Shown here: positions 36,850 through 45,806 of the stretch, one piece after another
How positions within the stretch are numbered: position 1 is the stretch's first letter
Layout: each line of letters begins with the position of its first letter
Assembly: GCA_002747055.1 (NCBI GenBank)
Contig: PDSQ01000025.1
Location: forward strand, 62,001-126,000
Length of the DNA stretch: 64,000 nt
Reading direction: 5' to 3'
DNA from: Gammaproteobacteria bacterium
GTDB taxonomy: Bacteria; Pseudomonadota; Gammaproteobacteria; Pseudomonadales; Oleiphilaceae
The notes under the pieces: model-generated
Database searches by the model: none
The model's input: the letters and a program-made list of their open reading frames with translations, nothing else
What the model was told of the DNA's origin: nothing
Translations under genes and position numbers: made by a program

Positions 36850-38410
36850 ACTCCGCAATTCTCTGCCAATCCGCACCGGTATTTCAATCGCTATTACAGC
36901 ACTGGTGATGAATGCCTCGTTAACTTTTTTCTTTTTCAAGAAAGAGTATTCTCGCGAAATAGCCATATCCGATACCCATATATCGCAGCTATTCAATACC
37001 GTTGAAAAAAGCGCCGCTGTCGCTGCCTATCTCGACAACCAGGAACTAGCCAACGAAGTTACCCAGGGTCTGAACAATAACGACATCGTCGCCAGTGCGG
37101 AACTTATCAGCTTGACGGGCATGCACATTACCAGTGGCAATATACACGATAAACGCAGCAACCAGGTCATCACTTTTCCGTTATCATCACCTTTCATCAC
37201 TGGCGAAAACGCCGGTAAAATTATCATCCACCCCAATCAAGTGCTGATTGAAAAAAATGCCTGGAAATTAGCCTTTAGTCAGGCCATCACTCTTGCGGCC
37301 CACTCTTTTGTGGTCGTTATTTTTGTGATTTTTTTAGTGAATATCCAGTTAACCCGACCTTTGAAGCAACTTATTGAAGCACTGCATCGAATAGATCCCG
37401 GCAGTGACAATCGGCTTGAATGCCCGAAAAGAAATAAAGACGATGAAATCGGCCAATTAGTGTTGGATACCAATCGCCTGCTAACCGCCACCCAAAGCAC
37501 CATTGCAGGCGAGCGGCGTTTACGAAGATACATGGAAACACTGGAGCGCCGATTTAGGCTTATTTTTGAAAATGCCAGCAGCGGCATCGCGTTGATCAAC
37601 AGCGAGAGAAAAATTATTTTACATAACCCGTCGTTTGAAAAGCTGATAGGGAAAGAATGGCTTGAACGACTTGACGAAATCGCCTTTGAAGATTTATTCA
37701 CTGATCGTTCAATTGTTTGTGACGCAATAAAAAGCGTACCATACCAGCTGTCACCAATCTATTTGGACCTTCAACTAACCGGTGCCGATACAAGTCGGTG
37801 GTTACATGTACTGCTTTCAACGGTCGCTGATGAGCAAGGCGATCAGTTGATCGAATGCATTCTTTATGACATTTCGGAACGGACACAACGCGAATTACGC
37901 ATCAAATTAGAAGCCGAAAGAGACTCCCTTACCCAATTGTTAAATCGCAGAGCCGGTGAAAAACGCATCGATGAAGCCCTGGCCTATTGCAAAACGCAAA
38001 ACACCCAAGCCGCAATCATGCTGCTGGATCTCAACAAATTCAAGCCAATTAACGATAACTATGGTCACGATGCCGGTGATAAGGTACTTATCTCCGTTTC
38101 CAATCGCTTGAACAACGCGTTACGAAAAACAGATACCGTGATCCGCTGGGGCGGTGATGAGTTTCTTATTCTCATTCAGCAAGGACATGAAATCCTCTAT
38201 CCCGACTTCGTATGTAAAAAAGTCCTGGCATCCATCAGACAACCCATCGATATTGGTCACAGGAGTGTTCAAGTCGGTGCCAGTATTGGTGTCGCGTTGG
38301 TGCATAAACATGGCAACGATAAAGAACAACTCATCGAACTAGCCGACCAGGCGATGTATAAAATAAAACAACAGGGTCGAGATGGATTTTGCATAGCTTC
38401 TGTTGAGTAA
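36839..38410 (+). CDS. Membrane diguanylate cyclase: sensor, HAMP, PAS, GGDEF
   Basis: I start this 523-residue protein at ATG 36839; an upstream frame to 36782 would add 19 residues. Two transmembrane helices (about 12-30 and 145-170) enclose a small periplasmic sensor of about 110 residues of CHASE8/SxtA-like type. A HAMP (about 170-225) and a PAS domain (FRLIFENASSGIALINSERK, from about 240) follow. The GGDEF domain has an intact site (WGGDEFLIL) and the opening DSLTQLLNRRAGEKRI. I see no RxxD inhibitory site. It is cotranslated with the periplasmic binding-like protein, which probably feeds it a signal. Confidence 0.9.
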   Translation: MSIKLRNSLPIRTGISIAITALVMNASLTFFFFKKEYSREIAISDTHISQLFNTVEKSAAVAAYLDNQELANEVTQGLNNNDIVASAELISLTGMHITSGNIHDKRSNQVITFPLSSPFITGENAGKIIIHPNQVLIEKNAWKLAFSQAITLAAHSFVVVIFVIFLVNIQLTRPLKQLIEALHRIDPGSDNRLECPKRNKDDEIGQLVLDTNRLLTATQSTIAGERRLRRYMETLERRFRLIFENASSGIALINSERKIILHNPSFEKLIGKEWLERLDEIAFEDLFTDRSIVCDAIKSVPYQLSPIYLDLQLTGADTSRWLHVLLSTVADEQGDQLIECILYDISERTQRELRIKLEAERDSLTQLLNRRAGEKRIDEALAYCKTQNTQAAIMLLDLNKFKPINDNYGHDAGDKVLISVSNRLNNALRKTDTVIRWGGDEFLILIQQGHEILYPDFVCKKVLASIRQPIDIGHRSVQVGASIGVALVHKHGNDKEQLIELADQAMYKIKQQGRDGFCIASVE

Positions 38411-38456
38411 GGCAGGAGGCAGACTGTATTTAAGCCACAAGTCTGTATCTCCAGAT

Positions 38457-39059
38457 TCAGTCCTTGACTGCCAGCAATAATGCCTGCTCAGCGAGGTCAT
38501 CCATTGACATGCCACCGTCTGGCCTGAACCAGGTGGCTGTCCAACTGAGCGCGCCGGTCAGAAACCGCCTGAGTGTAAAGGTATCGGCGACTACCGAGCC
38601 TTCCTCTTTGGCTTGATTCAAAGCATCCATCCATAACTGTTCATAAACACCACGCAGTACTAAAATCCGACGCTGACTTTCGTCACTCAGGCTGCGCCAT
38701 TCGTACACAAGCACAGCCATCGCCTCACCGGTCTGCCCGGTAATCGATTCCAGCTCACATTTAATCAGTGCCAGCACCTTTTCCTTGCCTGAAGTGCAAC
38801 GGGCCAGCGCACTGCGCATCAATGCCGTATTGTAGATCACCGTCTCTTCCATCACTGCCCGCAATATCGCTTCCTTGGTTTTAAAATGGTGGAAAATACT
38901 GCCGGACTGAATCCCGACTTCAGCCGCCAGATCCCTCACCGTGGTTCGCTCATAGCCGCGAACTCTAAACAGATGAGCCGCTTTCGTCAGCAACCTGCCC
39001 CGCGCAGATGAAGGGTCGGTGATGCAGCCATTTTCTATTAGATTTTGTAGCTCGTTCAT
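38457..39059 (-). CDS. TetR/AcrR family repressor of the acyl-CoA carboxylase operon
   Basis: This 200-residue protein has an N-terminal TetR helix-turn-helix (RGRLLTKAAHLFRVRGYERTTVRDLAAEVGIQSGSIFHHFKTKEAILRAV, shown here in parts of the domain 20-70) and a variable ligand-binding C-terminus. It is divergent from the carboxylase genes with a 175-base gap that contains a perfect palindromic operator. By position and length it resembles AtuR-type repressors that respond to acyl-CoA intermediates; the actual inducer is not readable. Confidence 0.9.
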   Translation of the reverse strand: MNELQNLIENGCITDPSSARGRLLTKAAHLFRVRGYERTTVRDLAAEVGIQSGSIFHHFKTKEAILRAVMEETVIYNTALMRSALARCTSGKEKVLALIKCELESITGQTGEAMAVLVYEWRSLSDESQRRILVLRGVYEQLWMDALNQAKEEGSVVADTFTLRRFLTGALSWTATWFRPDGGMSMDDLAEQALLLAVKD

Positions 39060-39160
39060 TGCCGGTTTTAGCTTCCTGTGACACTTATTAATACGGGCAT
39101 TTCAACCCGAATACTTACACTGTCAATGCTATTCACTCAGTGTAATCACACTATTTACAC

Positions 39161-39190
39161 TTTACAAACCAAGCGCTTGCTTGGTATGTT
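39161..39190 (+). promoter_or_regulatory. Promoter with palindromic TetR-type operator between -35 and -10
   Basis: TTTACA (39161-39166) and TATGTT (39185-39190) are 18 bases apart. Between them lies ACCAAGC-GCTT-GCTTGGT (39168-39185), a perfect 7-bp inverted repeat. The operator placed inside the spacer fits repression by the divergent TetR protein. A second, looser inverted repeat TGTAA...TTACA lies just upstream. Confidence 0.7.
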
Positions 39191-39234
39191 TGCACGTATC
39201 GAATTTTCAGTATCAAACCATAGCGAATAGAACT

Positions 39235-40851
39235 ATGCCCGCAATCCGATCACAAATTGATGTCCATTCAACAGAGTTTGCCGCCAACAAGGAGGCAATG
39301 CTGGCTTACATTGACGAGTTCCGAGCCATTGAAAACAAGGTGGTTGACAAGGCCAACCAGGCAAAAGAAAAATTTCACAAACGAGGCAAACTGCTACCAC
39401 GCGAGCGACTAAACCTGCTGCTCGATCGGAATGCCCCTTTTCTGGAGCTTTGCTCTCTGACCGGTTACAAAATGCACGATGACAAAGACGGCTCGATGGC
39501 CGGTGGCGGTATCATCGCTGGCATTGGCTATGTCGAGGCAATACGTTGTATGGTGGTACTGAACAATAGCGCGATCAAAGGCGGCACCATCACCCCTGCG
39601 GGGCTAGACAAGTCGCTGCGTATTCAGACCATTGCCATGCAAAACAAGCTGCCGTTAATCACGCTCGCAGAAAGCGGTGGCGCCAACTTGAACTACGCTA
39701 CGGATGTGTTTGTTCCGGGAGCCAGAGCATTTGCCAACCAGGCCAGAATGTCGGCCGCCGGATTGCCCCAAATCACCGTGGTACATGGTAATGCGACCGC
39801 CGGTGGCGCGTATCAACCCGGACTATCCGACTATGTCGTCACGGTACGTGGTAAGGCAAAAATGTTTCTTGCCGGGCCGCCGTTGCTGAAAGCGGCAACC
39901 GGGGAAATCGCTAACGATGAAGAACTGGGTGGAGCCGAGATGCACTCCCAGATCGCCGGAACGGCTGAGTTTCTGGCCGAGGACGACGCCGACGGTATCC
40001 GGATCGCCCGGGAAATCATGGCCAACCTGCCCTGGAATCAACAGCTGGCCGTGCTGCCGCCAAAGAACTGGCAAGCCCCGCAATACTCGACAGAAGAGCT
40101 ACTGGGTGTGGTGCCAGCCGACCCCAAAAAACCCTATGACGTACGTGAAATTGTTGCGCGCATTGCGGACAACTCCGATTTTCTGGATTTCAAACCGGAA
40201 TTCGATAACCAAACGGTGTGCGGGTACCTGAAAATTGAAGGCCATAGCTGTGGCATTATCGGTAACAACGGGCCTATTACGCCCCAGGGCGCCGCGAAAG
40301 CCGCGCAGTTTATCCAGCTTTGTGAACAGGCCAATATGGCTATTTTGTTTTTTCACAACACCACAGGTTTTATGGTCGGTACCGACTCCGAGCAAAACGG
40401 GATAATCAAGCATGGCGCCAAAATGATTCAGGCAGTTGCCAATGCACAAGTCGCCAAGCTCACTGTCGTAGTGGGAGGCTCCTATGGTGCAGGCAACTAC
40501 GCCATGTGCGGCCGTGGATTGGATCCACGCTTTATTTTTGCCTGGCCAAACAGCAAAACGGCAGTGATGGGCGGCGCCCAGGCAGGCAAGGTATTGCGCA
40601 TCGTGACCGAAGAAAAACAGGCAAAAGCAGGAGTCACAGCTGATCCCAAAATGCTCGATGCGATCGAGCAAGCCACGGCGGAAAAACTCGACAAAGGCTC
40701 AACCGCATTATTCGGCACGGCAAGGCTTTGGGATGACGGATTGATTGATCCCAGAGACACTCGAAAGCTACTGGCCTACCTGCTGGATATCTGCGCCGAA
40801 GCGAACCTGCGGCCGGTACGCGCCAGCACCTTTGGCGTGCCCAGACTATAA
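39235..40851 (+). CDS. Acyl-CoA carboxylase carboxyltransferase (beta) subunit
   Basis: This 538-residue subunit moves the carboxyl group from carboxybiotin to an acyl-CoA. I use ATG 39235; an in-frame GTG/ATG further upstream would run into the operator. The two crotonase-like halves are present, with SGGANLNYATDVFVPG and ATAGGAYQPGLSDY in the first and GSYGAGNYAMCGRGLDPRF in the second. Length equals that of the geranyl-CoA carboxylase beta subunit AtuC, and methylcrotonyl-CoA carboxylases are similar. The operon order (beta, acyl-CoA dehydrogenase, enoyl-CoA hydratase, alpha) matches atuC-D-E-F, but atuA, atuB, atuG and atuH are absent, so the substrate is uncertain. Confidence 0.9.
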   Translation: MPAIRSQIDVHSTEFAANKEAMLAYIDEFRAIENKVVDKANQAKEKFHKRGKLLPRERLNLLLDRNAPFLELCSLTGYKMHDDKDGSMAGGGIIAGIGYVEAIRCMVVLNNSAIKGGTITPAGLDKSLRIQTIAMQNKLPLITLAESGGANLNYATDVFVPGARAFANQARMSAAGLPQITVVHGNATAGGAYQPGLSDYVVTVRGKAKMFLAGPPLLKAATGEIANDEELGGAEMHSQIAGTAEFLAEDDADGIRIAREIMANLPWNQQLAVLPPKNWQAPQYSTEELLGVVPADPKKPYDVREIVARIADNSDFLDFKPEFDNQTVCGYLKIEGHSCGIIGNNGPITPQGAAKAAQFIQLCEQANMAILFFHNTTGFMVGTDSEQNGIIKHGAKMIQAVANAQVAKLTVVVGGSYGAGNYAMCGRGLDPRFIFAWPNSKTAVMGGAQAGKVLRIVTEEKQAKAGVTADPKMLDAIEQATAEKLDKGSTALFGTARLWDDGLIDPRDTRKLLAYLLDICAEANLRPVRASTFGVPRL

Positions 40852-40941
40852 GTGACCAAACAAAACCCAGCAAGAACAGGCCTGCTGTCACGGACAGCCA
40901 GAAAGGTTTGACCAAGCGATAAAGAACGAGGCTACAAGACC

Positions 40942-42099
40942 ATGTTATTCTCTCAGGAACACAAAGAAATCCGCAGAACCGTCAGGAACTTTGTCGGAAA
41001 TGAAATCAATCCGTACGTGGATGAATGGGAAAAAGCCGGCGAATTTCCGATCCGCGAACTGTTCAGAAAAATGGGCGAACTGGGCCTTTTGGGCATCAGC
41101 AAACCCGAAAAATACGGCGGCATGGGGCTGGATTACAGCTACAATCTGATCGCTGCTGAAGAGTTAGGCGGGGTAGGTTGTGGCGGTGTTCCGCTGGCCA
41201 TTGGAGTACAAACCGATATGTGTACTCCGGCAATTGCCCGCTTTGGCTCAGACTATCTCAAACGGGAATTTCTCGCGCCCGCCGTCCGGGGCGAGGCGAT
41301 TGGCTGCATTGGAGTCAGTGAACCAGGTGCCGGTTCTGACGTGGCCGGACTAAAAACGACAGCCCAAAAAGACGGCGACGATTACCTGATCAATGGCAGC
41401 AAAATGTGGATTACCAATGCACCCCAAGCCGACTTTATCTGTTTACTCGCCAACACCTCCGACGACAAGGTGCACAAGAACAAATCGCTGATCGTGGTGC
41501 CAATGAATACGCCCGGCATCGAAGTCGCACCGCGCCTGGACAAACTCGGCATGCGCGCCTCTCAAACGGCCCAGATTTTTTTTGATGATGTACGCGTGCC
41601 TCAACGCAACCGTATCGGTGCCGAAGGCACCGGTTTTATGATGCAAATGCTGCAATTTCAGGAAGAACGTATGTGGGGCGCGGCCAACACGATAAAAGTA
41701 ATGGAAAACTGCATCAACCAAACCATCGACTATTGCCGGGAACGGGAAACCTTCGGTCAACCATTGATAAACAATCAGGTCATTCACTTCCGTATGGCTG
41801 AATTGCAGACAGAAATCGAGAGTTTACGCGCTCTGATTTATCAGGCATGTGAACTATACATCAGGGGTGAAGATGCCACCCAACTGGCCTCTATGGCCAA
41901 ACTGAAATCCGGTCGTCTGAGCCGCGAAGTCACCGACACTTGCCTGCAATACTGGGGCGGCATGGGGTTTATGTGGGATAACCCGGTATCACGAGCCTAC
42001 CGGGATATGCGGCTGGTCTCCATTGGCGGCGGCGCCGATGAAATCATGTTGGGCATTATCTGTAAACTCATGGGCATCCTTCCCGGCAAGAAGTCTTGA
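40942..42099 (+). CDS. Acyl-CoA dehydrogenase
   Basis: This 385-residue flavoenzyme has the two signature stretches of the family: CIGVSEPGAGSDVAGL and the later QYWGGMGFMWDNPVSRAYRDMR. The usual active-site region around RMAELQTEIESL and QEERMWGAANTIKVMENC is present. It should introduce the alpha-beta double bond before carboxylation. In the atu operon of Pseudomonas the matching gene is atuD (citronellyl-CoA dehydrogenase). It lies 90 bases after the carboxyltransferase and its stop abuts the broken hydratase. Confidence 0.92.
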   Translation: MLFSQEHKEIRRTVRNFVGNEINPYVDEWEKAGEFPIRELFRKMGELGLLGISKPEKYGGMGLDYSYNLIAAEELGGVGCGGVPLAIGVQTDMCTPAIARFGSDYLKREFLAPAVRGEAIGCIGVSEPGAGSDVAGLKTTAQKDGDDYLINGSKMWITNAPQADFICLLANTSDDKVHKNKSLIVVPMNTPGIEVAPRLDKLGMRASQTAQIFFDDVRVPQRNRIGAEGTGFMMQMLQFQEERMWGAANTIKVMENCINQTIDYCRERETFGQPLINNQVIHFRMAELQTEIESLRALIYQACELYIRGEDATQLASMAKLKSGRLSREVTDTCLQYWGGMGFMWDNPVSRAYRDMRLVSIGGGADEIMLGIICKLMGILPGKKS

Positions 42100-42450
42100 G
42101 CAGGAGCCTGAAAATACGCGAACCGGTATTACCAAAGACAGATACCTTGCAGCTAGAGCACAAAAATCATGCACTATGGGTGACTCTCGACCGGCCCCAA
42201 GCAAGAAATGCAATGAGCCTGCAAATGGTACATGACTTGCTGGCCGTTTTCGAATCCGTGACAAAAGACCTGAGCGTCAGGGTTATCGTCCTGCGCGGTG
42301 CTGGAGGTCACTTTTGTGCCGGCGGCGATATCAAGGATATGACCGATGCGTGCAGTGCAGGACGAGCGCCGGGAAGGTACGCTGGCGTTTATTCAGAAAC
42401 GACCGCCAGCCTGGGCCGAACTAACCAACACAGCTAACCAAAACGAATGA
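42096..42450 (+). pseudogene. Enoyl-CoA hydratase with an internal deletion
   Basis: The N-terminal third of an enoyl-CoA hydratase is clear (ALWVTLDRPQARNAMSLQMVHDL, then LRGAGGHFCAGGDIKDM, the oxyanion loop). The frame then reads into non-family residues and stops at 42437. In the +1 frame the text DERREGTLAFIQKRPPAWAE appears (42361-42420), the typical C-terminal end of these hydratases, and runs to TGA at 42450. About 160 residues are missing between them. The joining point lies near 42335-42360. The normal length is about 260 residues, so this copy cannot be functional. The start (TTG at 42096 or later) is uncertain. Confidence 0.85.
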
Positions 42451-42460
42451 GCAAACCGAT

Positions 42461-44497
42461 ATGACCATTATTTCCAGCTTCAGCAAAGTCCTTATCGCCA
42501 ACCGTGGCGAGATTGCCGTCAGAGTGATACGAACGGCCAAACGGATGGGTTTCAGCACCGTTGCCGTCTACAGTGAAGCAGACGCCTTGGCCCCGCATAC
42601 CCAACTGGCCGATGAAGCCGTTTTTATTGGTCCGGCACCGGCTGGGGAAAGCTACTTGTGTGTCGACAAAATTATCCAGGCGGCACTAAAAACCGGAGCA
42701 GGTGCGATTCATCCCGGTTATGGCTTTTTATCGGAAAACGCTAATTTCGCCGCACGCTGTAAAGCGAACGAGATTGAATTTATCGGGCCACCCGAATCAG
42801 CCATCGAATTAATGGGCAGCAAGCGCCTGGCCAAAATTGCGATGATGGATGCCGGAGTTCCCTGTATACCGGGTTACCAAGGTGACGATCAGTCTGAAGC
42901 CACGCTGATCGAGCAGGCCACCCGAATCGGAATGCCAGTGATGCTGAAAGCATCGGCAGGAGGGGGTGGACGCGGCATGCGTTTGGTCGACGATGTCGCC
43001 GAATTGGCCGATATGATAAAAACGGCCCGCTCCGAGGCGACCAATGCGTTCGGCAGCGGCGAGCTGATTGTTGAAAAGGCAGTTATCAATCCGCGCCATA
43101 TTGAAATTCAGGTTTTTTCGGATAAACACGGCAACGCCATTTACCTGGGCGAACGGGATTGCTCGATCCAGCGTCGGCATCAAAAAGTCGTTGAAGAAGC
43201 TCCATCCCCGTTCGTCGATGAACCGCTCCGGAAAAAAATGGGCAAAGCGGCGGTCCAGGCCGCCAAAGCCTGCGATTATGTCGGCGCGGGTACTGTCGAA
43301 TTCCTGGTCGATGGGCAACAAAACTTTTACTTTCTGGAAATGAACACCCGGTTACAGGTAGAACACCCGGTCACCGAACTGATTACCGGCACCGATCTTG
43401 TCGCATGGCAGTTGAATGTAGCGCTGGGCTACCCGCTGCCGCTGAGTCAGGATGCAATCACTCTAAACGGACACGCCATCGAAGTCCGGCTTTACGCCGA
43501 AGATCCAGCCAATCAATTTGTCCCTCAAACAGGTAAAATCGAACAGTGGCTGGCCGCAGAAGGAGAAGGCGTACGCATTGACTGTGGCATAGCACCACAA
43601 CAAAGCGTGTCACCTTTTTACGATCCGATGTTAGCCAAATTGATCGCCTATGGCGAGAACAGGGAGGAAGCCAGACGAAGACTCTGCCAGGCCCTACAGC
43701 AAAGCACACTGTTTGGCGTCACCGTCAACAGCCACTTTCTGCTTGAGGTGTTGAACAAACCGGCTTTTATTCAGGGCACAGCGACAACGACATTTGTCGA
43801 ACAGCATTGCCAACACAATGCCTCCATGCAACCGCCACAGATCAACCCGGAAGCGTCCGCACTGTGTGCAATCACGCTCTACCTCAAGTCGTTCAACCAG
43901 CAACCCATGACCTCGTTGCTGAACTGGCGCAATGCCAATCCAGCCCCCTGGCCTTATGAACTGCGAACCGGTGAAACCATTACCGAGTTGTCGCTGTCTG
44001 CCAACAATAACAGTTACACCATTACCGAGACTGACAACACAACCATTATCGAGGTTGTCGCTGTCAATTCGTTAAGCGCAAAACCTGGCCATTCAGCGAT
44101 ACCCGATTTCGGCGAGCTCGTCTATCAAACCGGAAGCGTTCGTCGACGGTGCCGTTACGCCACGGTCGATAAGCAGGTCTATTTACACTTGGATGGCATT
44201 TATTACCGGTATACAGACCTGACTCACGAAGCAGCAGTCAACGAATCTGCTGCCGGAAGTGGCAGTATTATTGCAAGCATGGATGGCAACATTGTCGATG
44301 TTCTGGTCACTGAAGGGGATAAGGTCAGCTGTGGTCAGACACTGATCGTGCTGGAAGCGATGAAAATGGAACACCCGCTGAAAGCGGATAGTGATGGCAT
44401 CCTGTCCAGCCTGAAGGTGCAAGCCGGTGACCAGGTAAAAATCAGACAACCCCTGGCCATGATCGAACCTGAAACGACTGAGCCTGGAACGACTTAA
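42461..44497 (+). CDS. Acyl-CoA carboxylase biotin-containing (alpha) subunit
   Basis: This 678-residue subunit has biotin carboxylase (residues ~1-450), a middle coupling region and a C-terminal biotin carboxyl carrier domain. The carboxylase has KVLIANRGEIAVRVIRTAKR, the ATP-grasp glycine loop KASAGGGGRGMR and FLEMNTRLQVEHPVTE. The biotin attachment motif is EAMKMEH with Lys635. It carboxylates its own biotin using ATP and bicarbonate, then hands it to the beta subunit. Slightly longer than AtuF (about 660). It ends the TetR-controlled operon, 11 bases after the broken hydratase. Confidence 0.93.
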   Translation: MTIISSFSKVLIANRGEIAVRVIRTAKRMGFSTVAVYSEADALAPHTQLADEAVFIGPAPAGESYLCVDKIIQAALKTGAGAIHPGYGFLSENANFAARCKANEIEFIGPPESAIELMGSKRLAKIAMMDAGVPCIPGYQGDDQSEATLIEQATRIGMPVMLKASAGGGGRGMRLVDDVAELADMIKTARSEATNAFGSGELIVEKAVINPRHIEIQVFSDKHGNAIYLGERDCSIQRRHQKVVEEAPSPFVDEPLRKKMGKAAVQAAKACDYVGAGTVEFLVDGQQNFYFLEMNTRLQVEHPVTELITGTDLVAWQLNVALGYPLPLSQDAITLNGHAIEVRLYAEDPANQFVPQTGKIEQWLAAEGEGVRIDCGIAPQQSVSPFYDPMLAKLIAYGENREEARRRLCQALQQSTLFGVTVNSHFLLEVLNKPAFIQGTATTTFVEQHCQHNASMQPPQINPEASALCAITLYLKSFNQQPMTSLLNWRNANPAPWPYELRTGETITELSLSANNNSYTITETDNTTIIEVVAVNSLSAKPGHSAIPDFGELVYQTGSVRRRCRYATVDKQVYLHLDGIYYRYTDLTHEAAVNESAAGSGSIIASMDGNIVDVLVTEGDKVSCGQTLIVLEAMKMEHPLKADSDGILSSLKVQAGDQVKIRQPLAMIEPETTEPGTT

Positions 44498-44727
44498 CCC
44501 ACAAACATCGGGCATCAAGGCCGCTCTCCCCGCGCGGGCGAGTGTAAATTGGCCCAAATAGCCTGGCCGGCAAACAGGTCTCGACGGCCAATCCGGCTTT
44601 TCTTTGCTTTCCCGAGCAAGGTTTTTTACAATGCCTCGTCCGGGTGAGCTAGACTCACAAACCAAAAATCTGATGGCAAGCCGGAAAATGCGACAATAAT
44701 AACGTAACAGACTAACCATTTGTCTTT

Positions 44728-45759
44728 ATGCAAGGCAATAACAAGGCGTTGAAAGTAATGAATAAACCTGATTCAGAAAACACTTGCACAACACAACCCC
44801 TTTCTCTAAAAGAACGTATTGCTTATTTTCCGGTCAACGGATTTGCCTCTGTCATGGGTATGTCGGGCTTATCGATTGCCTGGCAAAAGATTGCCCCGTC
44901 AAACAGTGCCACTGTGTTTATTGGCTACTTGTTGGGATGCATCACCACAGCCCTGTTTGTTTTCCTGTTAGTCAGTTATATCAGGAAGCTGCGGGCTTAC
45001 CCGGAACGGGTCAAAAATGAATTCAACCACGCGCAATTGCTTAATTTTTTCCCCGCGATATCAATCAGCTTTCTGTTGGTGTCTGTGATCTGGCAATCGG
45101 CTTTACCCAGTATAGCGATCGTAATCTGGTTCGCCGGCACGCTGTTGCAGCTGGTACTGACATTGTCTGTGGTAAACCAATGGTTATTCCGGGATGGCTT
45201 CAGTCTGGAACAGATCAACCCCGCCTGGTATATCCCTGCCGTGGCGAATATCATCGTGCCGCTTAGTGGTGCCTACTTTGGTTTTATCGAAACAAGCTGG
45301 TTCTTTTTCTCGATCGGTATCTTTTTCTGGATTATCCTGTCGACACTTATTTTCAAGAGGCTGTTTTTCCGCAGCGCAAAACTGCCTGCACCACTGACGC
45401 CAACCCTGTTTATTTTTCTTGCGCCCCCGTCGATTGGATTGATCGCCTACACTGGCATGACCGGTTCTTTCGACAATATTGCCCGCTTTTTTTACTATAT
45501 CGCGCTGTTTACCGGCCTGCTGCTACTGACCAATTATTACCGCTTTACGCAACTACCCTTTTATCTCTCCAGCTGGGCGTTTTCGTTCCCATCAGCAGCG
45601 CTAACCATCGCCACGATAAAAACGGCCACTATGACTGACAAGGCATTTTTCTGGTGGTTATCCTGCATCTTGCTAGTTCTGCTAACCGCTTTGCTTGGTT
45701 GGCTGGCAACGAAAACGATAAAGGCCTATATCAACCAGAAAATCTGTGTGCCGGAGTAG
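44728..45759 (+). CDS. TDT/SLAC1-family anion channel or sulfite exporter
   Basis: This 343-residue protein has about ten transmembrane helices and a short polar N-terminus. It fits the TDT/SLAC1 family, which includes TehA, the plant anion channel SLAC1 and the yeast sulfite pump Ssu1. Typical stretches are PVNGFASVMGMSGLSIAW near the start and AWYIPAVANIIVPLSGAYFG in the middle. An alternative ATG at 44758 shortens it by ten residues. It lies directly upstream of a periplasmic DsrE-like protein and a periplasmic rhodanese, so sulfite or a related sulfur anion is a reasonable but unproven substrate. Confidence 0.85.
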   Translation: MQGNNKALKVMNKPDSENTCTTQPLSLKERIAYFPVNGFASVMGMSGLSIAWQKIAPSNSATVFIGYLLGCITTALFVFLLVSYIRKLRAYPERVKNEFNHAQLLNFFPAISISFLLVSVIWQSALPSIAIVIWFAGTLLQLVLTLSVVNQWLFRDGFSLEQINPAWYIPAVANIIVPLSGAYFGFIETSWFFFSIGIFFWIILSTLIFKRLFFRSAKLPAPLTPTLFIFLAPPSIGLIAYTGMTGSFDNIARFFYYIALFTGLLLLTNYYRFTQLPFYLSSWAFSFPSAALTIATIKTATMTDKAFFWWLSCILLVLLTALLGWLATKTIKAYINQKICVPE

Positions 45760-45806
45760 TTGACTGAACGACTCGGTATTTTTTACAAAGAAAGGAAGGG
45801 CAAATA

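Noticed and set aside
44566..44606. Weak stem GCCGG/CCGGC followed by TTTTCTTT after the biotin subunit
   Set aside because: Only five base pairs with a 22-base loop; too weak to call as a terminator.
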